64,000 nt of DNA from G963702155 sp963702155 (GTDB lineage Bacteria; Pseudomonadota; Alphaproteobacteria; Micavibrionales; Micavibrionaceae): NCBI GenBank assembly GCA_963702155.1, contig OY969717.1, positions 1,364,001 through 1,428,000 on the forward strand. Reading direction: 5' to 3'. Position numbers and translations under genes: made by a program. Below, piece by piece: positions 1 through 13,731 of the stretch. A model generated the notes under the pieces. The model searched no databases, was not told the DNA's origin, and saw only the letters and a list, made by a program, of their open reading frames with translations. Position 1 is the first letter of the stretch; each line of letters opens with the position of its first letter.

Positions 1-129
1 AGAGTAACCGCTATCAAAAACTGTCCACGGAATATCGTTTATATCAATGTTATAGGAGGCAAAGATCGGATCGTTTTGCGATAGAAAAAGAAGATCACAA
101 GCAATAATTTTAGTATCTACGAATTTCAT
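1..129 (-). CDS. Hypothetical protein, 3' end outside window
   Basis: Reading the minus strand from an ATG at 129 gives an open frame of 43 codons that runs off the window edge in frame. It begins MKFVDTKIIACDLLFLSQ. No family is recognised and no signal peptide is evident. It lies 20 bases downstream of the end of the next minus-strand gene, so the two are probably co-transcribed. No strong Shine-Dalgarno sequence precedes the ATG, so the start is tentative. Confidence 0.45.
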   Translation of the reverse strand, partial: MKFVDTKIIACDLLFLSQNDPIFASYNIDINDIPWTVFDSGYS

Positions 130-148
130 ATCAAAGGGGCAATTAAGT

Positions 149-721
149 TTAGCCCAGAATATGGCCCGCTTCTAATTTCTGCAAAGCAGATCGCATATCA
201 TGTTTCATAACCTCGACATTGTGATAAAGATGAACAATAGGATTACCCATATGCGTAGAGGCTTTGCGCTCTCCTGTTTCAGGGTCTGTAAAATAAGCTT
301 TATCTATCGGCGTCAAACCAACAGCAGGCTCTTGGTCTTTGAGTTTCGTAGCAAACAAACACTCCTTTGTATCACGATGGAAAATTGTAAGCGCAGGTTG
401 AGCATCTTTTGGTATTTCCTCATAGGATTGAGTAATTTTATTAAACTCATTATATAAGGCATACCCCAATCTATACCGGTATCTACTATCTTGGTAATGA
501 AAGTTTTTCTTTAAGAAATCAGTGCCTTCTTGAGAGACAAAGAAACATAGATGTTCACTATTCAACTGACCTTGCTCTTCTAATCCAAAAGAGATTTTAA
601 GGCGCTTCACTGTGTGTTTTTCAGAATTATAAGCATAAATACTACCTCTTGCCGTCCGAAATCCTACAATTGTAGGTTCATCACTATCCTGAGCACTATT
701 GTCAAAAACACTTTTTACCAT
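149..721 (-). CDS. Hypothetical protein, 190 aa
   Basis: An intact 190-residue soluble protein with no signal peptide or membrane segment. The middle is rich in charged and aromatic residues (YRYRLGYALYNEFNK) and the C-terminus holds HMGNPIVHLYHNVEVMKHDM. I do not recognise the family. It is upstream of the truncated gene at the window edge on the same strand, with a 19-base gap, suggesting a two-gene unit. Codon use looks like that of its neighbours, and the reading frame is long enough in this A+T-rich DNA to be credible. Confidence 0.6.
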   Translation of the reverse strand: MVKSVFDNSAQDSDEPTIVGFRTARGSIYAYNSEKHTVKRLKISFGLEEQGQLNSEHLCFFVSQEGTDFLKKNFHYQDSRYRYRLGYALYNEFNKITQSYEEIPKDAQPALTIFHRDTKECLFATKLKDQEPAVGLTPIDKAYFTDPETGERKASTHMGNPIVHLYHNVEVMKHDMRSALQKLEAGHILG

Positions 722-774
722 ATAAATAATTTAACAAAATATGATTTAGAAAGGAAGAGGTTTCATAAATAGGT

Positions 775-1249
775 TTAAAAGGCCGGCACATCAATACGCG
801 CTTCGTAATCATCCAAAGGCTCAAACTGCGCGCACATTTTATCAAAACCGGGCTCATCAATCACAAATGTCGCCCCGTCCAGATTTTGATTACGCTTTAA
901 AACGCGCTGCTTCAAAATATCATCCGGCGCATTAAAAGCGTAAAGCTTAAAAATCAAAGGCGTGATCATAACAAAATCGCCGCGCGCGATCTCTATCATC
1001 ACGACGCCAAAATCCATGATCGAGTATCACATCACGCCCGTTATTTAAAACATCGCGCGCGACATCATATTGCAGATCGATCAAAGCAGGATAATAATCA
1101 AAAGCAGATTTATCAGGATTATGGCCAAATAATTGAACCATCCACAAATCATTTGATAGGTATAAAGCGTTCAACTCTTGCGCCAAAGACTTTGAAAAAG
1201 TTGTTTTTCCGCTTCCTAAAAATCCGTGGATACAGTGAAGTGTGGGCAT
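775..1249 (-). pseudogene. P-loop ATPase/kinase-like protein, frameshifted
   Basis: The N-terminal frame starts MPTLHCIHGFLGSGKTTFSK, with a Walker A P-loop (GFLGSGKT), and continues to DVILDHGFWRRDDRDRARR. The C-terminal frame supplies KLYAFNAPDDILKQRVLKRN, typical of the LID and base region of small AAA/zeta-toxin-like kinases that phosphorylate small molecules. The two frames join if one A is removed from the AAAAA run at 949-953 (plus strand), giving FDFKLYAFNAPDD and 157 residues in all. 475 bases minus one is exactly 158 codons. Either a sequencing error in a homopolymer or a recent pseudogene. Substrate unknown. Confidence 0.7.
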
Positions 1250-1324
1250 ATGTCCAACTGGCCTATAAAGTTCTACCGGATAGCCTTAACAGCATACAAA
1301 ACATCTTTTGCAGCAGGCCGGCGC

Positions 1325-1817
1325 TTAATATGTCTCTTTGCTCAATACATTCAAAACCGAGCCATCACCATCTACAATATAAACACGCGGCTTTGGAATA
1401 CCGTAAAACCCTTCACGGCCTTTATAACTTTCATCAAGAATACCAAAGTCTTTAATAACAGCAGATTGAGGGTCAGAAAGCATCACATAAGGAAATTTAT
1501 ATTTTTGCGAGAACGAATTAAGTAAGTCGGGCGCATCATAACTGATAGTAACAATATTATAGCCTTCTTTAGCAATCGCTTCCCCTACATCTTTAAGCTC
1601 TAAAAGCTGCACCTGACAATAGGGACACCAATTCGCGGAACGCACAAAAACCAAAACAGCGCCTTCTTCGCCTTTAACATTATCGAAAGTTTGCGATTGC
1701 CCTTTTTGATTTTGAAGCGAAAAAAACAGGTATAAAATCACCTACAGAAATCTCGGCAGCATACCCTTGAGTAGGCACAACAAATAATAGAGACAAAAAT
1801 AGAAGAAAAACACGCAT
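1325..1817 (-). pseudogene. Exported thioredoxin-like redoxin, frameshifted
   Basis: The first frame encodes a signal peptide (MRVFLLFLSLLFVVPTQGYAA) followed by EISVGDFIPVF. The second frame encodes a thioredoxin-fold redoxin with the motif NWCPYC, a CxxC redox pair as in AhpC/TSA and TlpA-like proteins, then VTISYDAPDLLNSF and a C-terminal VYIVDGDGSVL. Removing one A from the seven-A run at 1720-1726 (plus strand) joins them into a 163-residue protein. The expected role is thiol-disulfide exchange or peroxide reduction in the periplasm. A longer in-frame start at 1874 exists, but it would bury the signal peptide, so 1817 is preferred. Confidence 0.7.
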
Positions 1818-1969
1818 GTTTAAAAAATCTTCAAAATATAAAAATCTACGTGCATCAGACGATAGTACACACAACCATGCAACACAAGTCGAACAAAAAT
1901 ATTAAGAGGTGGAGAAAAAGTCATAAAAAAGGTTTGAAAAGATAATTATTATCACACAATTTCTTGGAA

Positions 1970-2087
1970 GATCTGGCAGCGAACTACTCTCCCGCGCCTT
2001 AAGACGAAGTACCATCGTCGCAAAGAGGTTTCACGGCCGAGTTCGGGATGGGATCGGGTGTTTCACTCTTGCTATAACCACCAGATC
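1970..2087 (-). rRNA. rrf: 5S ribosomal RNA
   Basis: On the minus strand the segment begins near GATCTGGTGG, contains the conserved CCCGATCCCATCCCGAACT block and ends near CGCTGCCAGATCTT, so the terminal stem pairs. It is the last gene of the rRNA operon, about 160 bases after the 23S end. The ends are estimated from stem pairing and may be off by a few bases. Confidence 0.93.
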
Positions 2088-2245
2088 ATCAAAGAAATCA
2101 TATAATATCCAATGTCTTGATAAAACTTAAAGTTTTAAAGGACAAAACTAAAATTCATTTTTAAACATACAGCGGGCTTACCACTGCGCGTAGTCACCAG
2201 TCAAAGAATTTACCACATAAATGTAATAAACCAACGACATGATAA

Positions 2246-4998
<2,753 letters not shown>

Positions 4999-5322
4999 AA
5001 ACCACGCGCAGGAATAAACCCGCTTGCAAACTTACGGGCTTGCAATCCAAATTTTCTCAGTTTTGTCAGACATTGGATGTCATATTCACTAAAGTCACAG
5101 TCCTATGAAAAACTATGATCGCGTCGATACATGAATACGATCTAAATCATTTGAGTTGCATACATAGTATTTCATATATTGTTGTATTACGACATAACAT
5201 GACCACTACATCAACGTGCATATTAACACCTAATGATGTCTTTTCAAACCTATTTACGATGTACAAGATATAGAGAAATTAGATTTCTCATTTAAACATC
5301 CATAAGATGCTTAAAAGAAAAA
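4999..5322 (-). other. rRNA operon spacer between tRNA-Ala and 23S
   Basis: A 324-base spacer with no open frame or tRNA. It presumably holds pre-rRNA processing stems flanking 23S. Nothing else can be supported. Confidence 0.6.
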
Positions 5323-5398
5323 TGGTGGACCCTAGCGGGATCGAACCGCTGACCTCCTGAATGCAAATCAGGCGCTCTCCCAGCTGAGCTAAGGGCCC
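5323..5398 (-). tRNA. tRNA-Ala(TGC)
   Basis: A 76-base cloverleaf on the minus strand with a GGGCCCT acceptor, D-arm AGCTCAGCTGGGAGAGC, anticodon loop TTTGCAT (anticodon TGC), T-arm GGTTCGATCC and an encoded CCA. It lies in the 16S-23S spacer, as in most alphaproteobacterial rrn operons. Confidence 0.97.
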
Positions 5399-5503
5399 TT
5401 ATTTATTTCTTTGGGTACATGTTCTTATTTAGAAACAAGTGATTTTCAACGAAGCGTGTAAACATACACGAGGAGTAAATCACGAAGTTTATGGACTAAG
5501 AAA

Positions 5504-5580
<77 letters not shown>

Positions 5581-5684
5581 GTTCTTTAAAAACGGACCGA
5601 AGACCCATAAGGCGGATCGGCCGATCCTTATTACGAAAAAGAAGAAATATGCAGGACACAGCATCTCAACAATGCACCAAACAC

Positions 5685-7178
<1,494 letters not shown>

Positions 7179-7662
7179 GAATCCATCTTCTATCACTCAA
7201 ATTAACTTGGTTGATTTCCGAAGTATAAAATATTTCGGAGACCTGCTTGCTTTACATTTTCTTGTACACTCCCACCTAACCGAAGTTAGATAAGAGTTGT
7301 GCGTCAGAAATACGCGAATGAATATCTATAAGATAAACACTCTAGGCAAACAGTCTCTTTGTCTTATGCATTCAATACATAAATCGTTTTCTCTTACGAG
7401 AATACGACCCGACACTGCGCCCTGCGTATTTCTTCCTTTTCTATCAACGATGTTCAAGAACAAATTTTCAATCTAAAATCTTATCGACCTTTAACCGAAA
7501 AAAAGAGCCGGGCAATTTCTTTAAAGAAAAGCATCTACCCAACTCGCTATTTAATGATTGACCTATTTAAGCACAAAGCTTTTTCAACGTCAACAATACA
7601 ATTCAAAAAACTTTATGAAGAGTATCTAAACCGTCTAAAACCGTATAAGTTCCGTCTGGTGT
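7179..7662 (-). other. rRNA operon leader
   Basis: About 480 bases of transcribed leader between the promoter and the 16S 5' end. There is no credible gene. It should contain the antitermination and 16S processing signals, but I could not define a clear boxA. Confidence 0.6.
7566..7594 (-). promoter_or_regulatory. Possible second rRNA promoter P2
   Basis: On the minus strand TTGACG (plus 7589-7594), a 17-base spacer and TTAAAT (plus 7566-7571). It lies about 100 bases downstream of P1, a usual spacing for tandem rrn promoters. The -10 box is only a partial match, so this is a weaker call. Confidence 0.4.
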
Positions 7663-7669
7663 GGAGCGA

Positions 7670-7698
7670 GTTATACATACCCTTCGCAGGCCTGTCAA
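7670..7698 (-). promoter_or_regulatory. rRNA operon promoter P1
   Basis: On the minus strand TTGACA (plus 7693-7698) is followed by a 17-base spacer and TATAAC (plus 7670-7675), then a G/C-containing discriminator CTCGCTCC. The -35 box is perfect. Long A/T tracts immediately upstream (plus 7700-7735) look like an UP element. This is what a strong sigma-70 rrn promoter should look like. Confidence 0.85.
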
Positions 7699-7817
7699 AC
7701 ATCTTTTGAACTTTTTTTTAATTTTTTTTGAAAAACAATATACGCCCATTTTCCGCATGGGAATCAATCGCAATGAGTCCGCGGGATTCCGCAGTTCAAC
7801 TGCTTTTATAAAAAATA

Positions 7818-8738
7818 TCAGGCAAAGGGGATATACTTCAAATCATCGATCGGCCAGCGCGCTTTTTCGGCTCCTGCTTTATATGCGCTTTGTAAAAAGC
7901 CAAGAAGAGATTGCGTTGGATCAGCCGATACTTTTAAATCCGACAAATATAAAAAGGCCATCGCGCTATTATTTTGATCCACCCATTTTGCCGCATCCGG
8001 TAAAAGTCGTTCTTTATTTATTCCATCCGGCTCAGGATATGTATAAGAATAAAACGCCGCCTCGCGCACATGTTCATCCCCCGGCCAAAAACCAAAACTG
8101 ATCACCTCGTGTGAATACGCATCCTTTTCAACCGCAGACTTTTCCGCATCCATGGGCGGCGCTTTCTTTCCTGAAAACCGCGTTACGGTCAAATCAAAAT
8201 GATGCCAGTACAAATGCACCGGACACTGCTTTCCAAAGAACTGTCCACTAAATTCTTTGAACACAGAATCAACCCAGCGAAGTGTTTTAAAATATGATTG
8301 AACGGCACCTTTATCATAAGAATTATAAGCTTTGATCTCGGAAAATTCAGTGCGAGCCGGCTTTAGATCAAAAGGGTGATTAAGGATATTTGTATTAATA
8401 CCTTTACTATTAAGAATAGAAAATAGCTTGCTTTCAAAATCCGCCACACTAAGACCATCATGCAAATCAAATTGCTCGGGCAACCCGTCGCTAAACTGAA
8501 CCGAGAGCTCATGATTTATAAAATCAAATGTGATCGAACATTGATCATTACGGTTGTTATACGGAATAGAATGCGTCGTCAGCCCAACCGGACAAACAAG
8601 CAATGTCATATGCCACCAATGATTGCACGCAGGCACATGCATCAATTGAAGTTTGCCCACAATCTGCACCCATAAATGAAGCGTATGTTTCGTATCTTCC
8701 CACTCATTCATTGTGCGCATATTCAAAAAAGCAGCCAT
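7818..8738 (-). CDS. DUF5996 family protein
   Basis: A 306-residue soluble protein matching the DUF5996 pattern. Near the N-terminus are WEDTKHTLHLWVQIVGKLQL and then NHWWHMTLLVCPVGLTT; in the middle is ITFDFINHELSV; near the C-terminus come FGFWPGDEHVREAAFYSYTYPEP and a final WPIDDLKYIP. The family is widespread in bacteria and has no established function; the conserved Trp/His residues suggest a small-molecule or metal site. The ATG is preceded by AAAGGA at good spacing. It is monocistronic, between the rRNA promoter and the divergent cotransporter gene. Confidence 0.85.
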   Translation of the reverse strand: MAAFLNMRTMNEWEDTKHTLHLWVQIVGKLQLMHVPACNHWWHMTLLVCPVGLTTHSIPYNNRNDQCSITFDFINHELSVQFSDGLPEQFDLHDGLSVADFESKLFSILNSKGINTNILNHPFDLKPARTEFSEIKAYNSYDKGAVQSYFKTLRWVDSVFKEFSGQFFGKQCPVHLYWHHFDLTVTRFSGKKAPPMDAEKSAVEKDAYSHEVISFGFWPGDEHVREAAFYSYTYPEPDGINKERLLPDAAKWVDQNNSAMAFLYLSDLKVSADPTQSLLGFLQSAYKAGAEKARWPIDDLKYIPFA

Positions 8739-8854
8739 ATCATAATCCTTTAGGTTTTAAATTATATATATATTTGATATTAAAATATGTTTATAAAAAA
8801 GCCCTTCAGGCATAAAAACTTGTCACAACACTATAAATCATCAGGAGCACCCCT

Positions 8855-10483
8855 ATCTCGCTTATAATATTACATATCGCCGGCGGCGTCGCTCTTCTAT
8901 TATGGGGAACGCGCCATGCACGTGAAAGTATAACCCGTGCCTTCGGATCCAATTTAAGACACATCATTGCCAAAGGCACATCTAACAGAGTTTATAGCGT
9001 TCTTTCAGGTTTGATTGTAACACTTTTCATGCAAAGCTCGACCGCGACCGCATTAATCGCTGCCTCATTTGCAAAAAAGCAGGTACTTACATTAACCGGC
9101 GCGTTGGCCGTTTTGATTGGCGCGGATATAAGCACAACTTTGGTTGCTCAGATCCTAAGCTTCGATTTGGGCTGGCTTGCCCCGGCTCTCCTTATTTTTG
9201 GCGTGGGCGGCTCAATGATATTTAAAGAAAGCGGCACGCCAAAGCATATTATGAAAGGGGTCGTCGGCCTTGCCCTTATGTTGTTGGCATTATCATTAAT
9301 CAGGCAAGCGGCAACGCCCATCGCGAATGCACACCTTCTACCTGATATTTTGGCATCCTTACAAAATGATCCGATTCTGGCGATTGGAATCGCTGCGATA
9401 CTAACGTGGATAATAAATTCATCCTTGGCAAGCGTCTTGCTCTTCGCTTCTATAGCGGCAAGCGGCGCAATATCCCCATCGCTGGCACTGTTGTTGGTAT
9501 TGGGTGCAAACATAGGCGGGGCGTTTGTTCCCTTTACTCTAACTTATAAAGACGGGACAATATCGCGGCAAATCACATTTGGAAATATCATAATGCGCGC
9601 GGCAACATTAATTATATTATTGCCATTTTTACCGCTTATTCAAAATCATATTGATATTCTGGGCGCAGATATTGATCGTCAGATTGTAAATTTCCATACC
9701 GGCTTTAATTTGGTCTTGGCCATTATATTCTTACCGCTTATTTCTGTAGTTGCAAAAATATGTGAAAAAACTTTTAAGCATCAGCCCGCAGAAAACAAAG
9801 AATTTACGCAATTATATCTGGACGAAAAAGCGCTCGATTCGCCGGTCATCGCATTATCTGGAGCATCCAGAGAAACCTTGCGCATGGCAGAATATGTTGA
9901 AGATATGTTCATCCGCACCATGATGGTGTTCGAATCACCCGATATAAACCGTATTAAAACAATACGCGCCGAAGACCATAAAGTAGATACGTTATACAAA
10001 GACCTAAAACTGTACATGACTCGCCTTTCTCAAGAAGGACTTGATAAAAAAGACGCGGATCGATACATGCAAATCCTGACTTTTGCCACCAACTTGGAAC
10101 ATATTGGCGATATTATCGACAAAAGCCTCATGGATTTAGCCGAGAAAAAAGTATCAAAAGATAAAAAGTTTTCAACCGAGGGTATGGAAGAGATCAAAAA
10201 TTTTCATCGTGATGTTTTGCAAAACATAAAACTTGCGCAAAGTATCTTTGTGTCCGGAGATGAAAAACTCGCCAAAACGTTGATTGAAAATAAAGAGCAT
10301 ATACGCATACACGCAGAGCAGATGATCGAAAGCCATTTTCAAAGATTTCAAGACCGCAAATCGGAAACACTGGAAACCAGCGCGATTCATATTGATGTTA
10401 TCCGCGATTTTCGAAGGATTAATAGCTATATAACCAGACTGGCATTCTCTGTTTTGGAAAATGTTGAATCAAAAAATATTTAA
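8855..10483 (+). CDS. Na/Pi cotransporter family protein
   Basis: A polytopic phosphate transporter of the NptA/PNaS family with a C-terminal PhoU-like domain. The signature QSSTATAL follows VLSGLIVTLFM, the second inverted repeat carries NSSLASVLL, and about eight membrane segments end near residue 300. The rest is helical and PhoU-like (ATNLEHIGDIIDKSL). Homology starts well before the first ordinary start codon (TTG at 9011): the in-frame upstream codons encode ILHIAGGVALLLWGTRHARE. The frame is open back to a stop at 8834-8836 but contains no ATG, GTG or TTG before 9011. An AGGAG at 8843-8847 sits seven bases before an ATC at 8855, so I place the start there. About 542 residues, normal for the family. 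Confidence 0.85.
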   Translation: MSLIILHIAGGVALLLWGTRHARESITRAFGSNLRHIIAKGTSNRVYSVLSGLIVTLFMQSSTATALIAASFAKKQVLTLTGALAVLIGADISTTLVAQILSFDLGWLAPALLIFGVGGSMIFKESGTPKHIMKGVVGLALMLLALSLIRQAATPIANAHLLPDILASLQNDPILAIGIAAILTWIINSSLASVLLFASIAASGAISPSLALLLVLGANIGGAFVPFTLTYKDGTISRQITFGNIIMRAATLIILLPFLPLIQNHIDILGADIDRQIVNFHTGFNLVLAIIFLPLISVVAKICEKTFKHQPAENKEFTQLYLDEKALDSPVIALSGASRETLRMAEYVEDMFIRTMMVFESPDINRIKTIRAEDHKVDTLYKDLKLYMTRLSQEGLDKKDADRYMQILTFATNLEHIGDIIDKSLMDLAEKKVSKDKKFSTEGMEEIKNFHRDVLQNIKLAQSIFVSGDEKLAKTLIENKEHIRIHAEQMIESHFQRFQDRKSETLETSAIHIDVIRDFRRINSYITRLAFSVLENVESKNI

Positions 10484-10552
10484 AATAAGGACACAAATAT
10501 CCCGCTATTATTTTGAATATATTCCTAATTTAAAGTGTTTGTCAAGTATTTT

Positions 10553-10984
10553 TTAAATTAAACCCGCCGCCCGCATATCTTCTGCCATGCCCTCTGGCGG
10601 TAAATCTTCACCCGATATATATTCTCCCACATCAGCCGGAACATTGGAAAGCTTTAAATACCGCCACCCTTGAAACGCTTTCTTGGGTTGTGCGATGGTG
10701 CGGATAATAGTGCTATCAATCATAATATTGGTCATTTTCCCCTTGATCGGATGGCTGACGCTTTCAAAGCCTAAAACCCTATGGCGGCAGACAATACGGT
10801 TCTTGATCACACGATATAACGAGCCACCGGTTTGCAAGATTTCATCCGCGCGCTTGGGTTGATAACGCGTCCATACAGGTACGGCGCGCGCGCCTTTATA
10901 GTTAATTTCGTATCGCGGCTTTAACGCCGCATATTCATCGAGCGTCGAAACACCAACCACTAATTTTATAATATGAACACGCAT
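10553..10984 (-). CDS. DUF1489 family protein
   Basis: 143 residues, matching the alphaproteobacterial DUF1489 family along its length: MRVHIIKLVVGVSTLDEY, then VPVWTRYQPKRADEIL, GGSLYRVIKNRIVCRHRVLG, and a C-terminal FQGWRYLKLSNVPADV. There is no signal peptide or membrane segment. Function is unknown; conserved basic and aromatic residues could mean nucleic-acid or nucleotide binding, but that is only inference. It is divergent from the polysaccharide export gene, so the 160-base gap should hold promoters for both. Confidence 0.85.
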   Translation of the reverse strand: MRVHIIKLVVGVSTLDEYAALKPRYEINYKGARAVPVWTRYQPKRADEILQTGGSLYRVIKNRIVCRHRVLGFESVSHPIKGKMTNIMIDSTIIRTIAQPKKAFQGWRYLKLSNVPADVGEYISGEDLPPEGMAEDMRAAGLI

Positions 10985-11145
10985 AAGATAATCAAATAAA
11001 GCTTATGCCTATTGTTTTCAAGAGATCAAAGAGAGGCAAGTATTTTCATGGGATAACTTGGATTAAGGTTTCACAATCCATGCGTGAAACTTTTATACTC
11101 ATCTCAACATACATATGTATTTTAACTAAAGTATTTTGGACTATA

Positions 11146-13731
11146 ATGACATTCCTCAAAAGAGTTCTGATAGCATTGCTGCTTTTAACCGTAAATTTTG
11201 CGGGATTTTCCGCGTCGGCGCAGTCCTATCAGGCACATGATAACGAAACCGATAACACATGGGTGTACGGAGAAGATGAAACAAGCGTAAACAATTCAAA
11301 TATATACGCTCAGCAAGACTCTTCGCGTAAACAAAACACAGAAGTTAATCAAAATACGAAACGAATCGAAACCGAAAAGAAATCACCTTTGGAAGCGCTG
11401 TATAGCGAGCGATCAGGCAAAAATCTTTCTCTTTTTGGGTATGACATGTTCGGTATACCAAGTGATCAAACACAGCAATCGCTGGATCAGCTATCTGCCA
11501 CTATGCCCGCCGGCGATGTGCAAGATCATTTTATCCTTTCTGCTGGCGATACGCTCGAAATCGTATTTGCAGGGCAGCGTGCTGATCGTGCCGTATATAA
11601 GATAAATTCCCAAGGCACACTTATAATTCCGAACTTACCGCCTATACCCGCCGCGGGCCGTACGATTGGACAAGTACGCCTCTCCATTCAGGCCGCAGCC
11701 AAGAACCTGCACAATACACAAGCCTACATTTCCCTATCAACCGTGCGACAAATTAATATTCTGCTTATCGGGCATGTAAAAAAGCCGGGGCGGCAGACGT
11801 TAACTGTATTCCATACCGCCCTAGACGCATTGATGAGCGCAGGCGGTATTGATAAAACCGGATCAGTCAGAAACATAAGGATTATCCGTGGCGGCCGTAC
11901 CCACATTATCGATATTTATGATCTTTTGATTTATGGTGGCGCACATTCAGACATAAGCCTGCGCGATGGTGACCGAATTATTGTCCCGCCCATTGGTCAA
12001 ACCGTAGCCATTGCGGGCGAGGTCAATCGCCCCGGCATCTATGAGATTGACGCCCCTGCGCAATCGCCCTTGGGCTTATCCGGCAAAGAACAACGCCCCC
12101 GTTATAGTGATTTAACATTAAATGAAATGCTTGATTTATCCGGAGGCGTTTTATTAAACGCTAAAAACCGGTTTATCAAAATGCATGCCGATTATGACGG
12201 GCAAGAAAACATAAGCAATGTTGAAACGGCAAACACCCCTGCCTTTGCCGGCGGCAGTATCTTGCTTGTTTCACGCGTTAAAGAAAAAAAACAAAGCATG
12301 ATAAAGCTGGACGGACACACACGGGATAATGGCTTGCATACGCTTGATAAAAACAAATCCTTATCTGCCCTTTTATCCGATCAGCATATTTTAGGAGAAG
12401 ATATATACCCTCTTATTGGTATAATAAAACGCTGGGATCCTGAACTGCTCGCGCATCGTCTTATCGATTTTCCGCTCCGTCTTGTATTGAAAAAAGACTA
12501 TGACCGCACGTTAAAAGAATCTGATACGGTTATTTTATTTTCAAATGAACAAATAAAAAATTTGGACAATATTCAGGAAGAAATTACCCCACAACAGGCC
12601 GGATTTCAAAATGTTTCCTATACCCTTGACGATGATGGATATGCACCAAAAAGTTCAGAAAATAGGTGGATAGAGGATCAAACACTAATAGCATTCCTAA
12701 AAGAGCGCACCGCTTTTATCCGTGGGGCAATCCGCGCACCGGGCGCCTACCCCGTATCAAAAGGCACAACATTAGATACGATACTCGCCGTTGCAGGCGG
12801 CCTAGCGTTAGAAGCCAACACATCCAACATTGAAATAACATCCGCCCTTCAAGGTAGAGGGCATATGGCAAACCGTGAAACCGGTACACGCCGTTTGTCT
12901 ATAAATCTCACAGAAACAAGAGCCGAAGATATAATGATTGAGCCTGGTGATTCGGTGCGTGTAAATCAAAAATTCAAAAAAATCGAAGATAAAAGCGTTC
13001 AAATCATTGGTGAAGTCGTCAACCCAGGACGCTATGACTTGATCCCCGGCGATACATTGCTGGCGCTCATCACGCGCGCTGGTGGATATACCGACCAAGG
13101 CTATGCCGAAGGTGCAATTTTCTCCCGCGCCTCTGAGCGCCGCGCAGAAGAAGCCAGATACCGCGCGCAAGCCAAAGAAATAAAACAATCTGTGGCGGTC
13201 GCTTTGGAAACAGAAGAAAAAGCCGTCAATGCAGGGAAAATCGCCGAAGCCAGAGCCCTCGCCGCAGAACTAGAAGACGCCAAAGCGCTCGGACGTATAA
13301 CAGTAGAGGCATCGCCAGAAGTCTTATCTGTACATCCCGAACAAAATATTTTACTCGAAGCAGGCGACCGCATTTATATCCCCAAGCGCGGCCTAACCGT
13401 TCGTGTAAGCGGCGAAATTCTCTCTCCTGCAACATTGCAATTCCGCGAAGAAAAACCCCCGCGCGAATATATACGTGAAGCCGGAGGCTTTACCTATCAC
13501 GCCGATAAAGACCGTGCCTTTGTGCTCTACCCGGACGGCAGTGCTCAGCCATTAAAGGTTAGCGCATGGAACCATAAGGCAACTTTCATCCCCCCCGGCT
13601 CTACCATTATCGTGCCGCGCGATCCCAAGCCATATGATTTTATCGAAAGTGCAAAGGATATCAGCCAGATTTTAACAAACCTCGCCATTTCCGCGATTTT
13701 CATTGATGATGTCCGTGACGAAAATGATTAA
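11146..13731 (+). CDS. SLBB-domain polysaccharide export protein
   Basis: An 861-residue exported protein of the Wza/BexD class that forms the periplasmic and outer-membrane channel for capsule or exopolysaccharide. The start at 11146 gives a signal peptide (MTFLKRVLIALLLLTVNFAG, cleavage after ASA); an in-frame ATG at 11005 would bury it. The polysaccharide-export domain begins at SAGDTLEIVFAGQ. At least four SLBB-like repeats follow, seen as IAGEVNRPGIYEI, IRGAIRAPGAYPV, IIGEVVNPGRYDL and VSGEILSPATLQF. An Ala/Glu-rich helical segment lies before the last repeat. It is about twice the length of E. coli Wza and has no obvious lipobox, so it belongs to the long multi-SLBB group. The next glycosyltransferase overlaps its stop. 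Confidence 0.88.
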   Translation: MTFLKRVLIALLLLTVNFAGFSASAQSYQAHDNETDNTWVYGEDETSVNNSNIYAQQDSSRKQNTEVNQNTKRIETEKKSPLEALYSERSGKNLSLFGYDMFGIPSDQTQQSLDQLSATMPAGDVQDHFILSAGDTLEIVFAGQRADRAVYKINSQGTLIIPNLPPIPAAGRTIGQVRLSIQAAAKNLHNTQAYISLSTVRQINILLIGHVKKPGRQTLTVFHTALDALMSAGGIDKTGSVRNIRIIRGGRTHIIDIYDLLIYGGAHSDISLRDGDRIIVPPIGQTVAIAGEVNRPGIYEIDAPAQSPLGLSGKEQRPRYSDLTLNEMLDLSGGVLLNAKNRFIKMHADYDGQENISNVETANTPAFAGGSILLVSRVKEKKQSMIKLDGHTRDNGLHTLDKNKSLSALLSDQHILGEDIYPLIGIIKRWDPELLAHRLIDFPLRLVLKKDYDRTLKESDTVILFSNEQIKNLDNIQEEITPQQAGFQNVSYTLDDDGYAPKSSENRWIEDQTLIAFLKERTAFIRGAIRAPGAYPVSKGTTLDTILAVAGGLALEANTSNIEITSALQGRGHMANRETGTRRLSINLTETRAEDIMIEPGDSVRVNQKFKKIEDKSVQIIGEVVNPGRYDLIPGDTLLALITRAGGYTDQGYAEGAIFSRASERRAEEARYRAQAKEIKQSVAVALETEEKAVNAGKIAEARALAAELEDAKALGRITVEASPEVLSVHPEQNILLEAGDRIYIPKRGLTVRVSGEILSPATLQFREEKPPREYIREAGGFTYHADKDRAFVLYPDGSAQPLKVSAWNHKATFIPPGSTIIVPRDPKPYDFIESAKDISQILTNLAISAIFIDDVRDEND

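Noticed and set aside
7661..8101. A 146-codon plus-strand frame
   Set aside because: It overlaps the rRNA promoter and runs antisense to the well-supported DUF5996 gene.
11005..11145. A 47-codon N-terminal extension of the SLBB exporter
   Set aside because: It would place the signal peptide internally; the ATG at 11146 puts it at the N-terminus.
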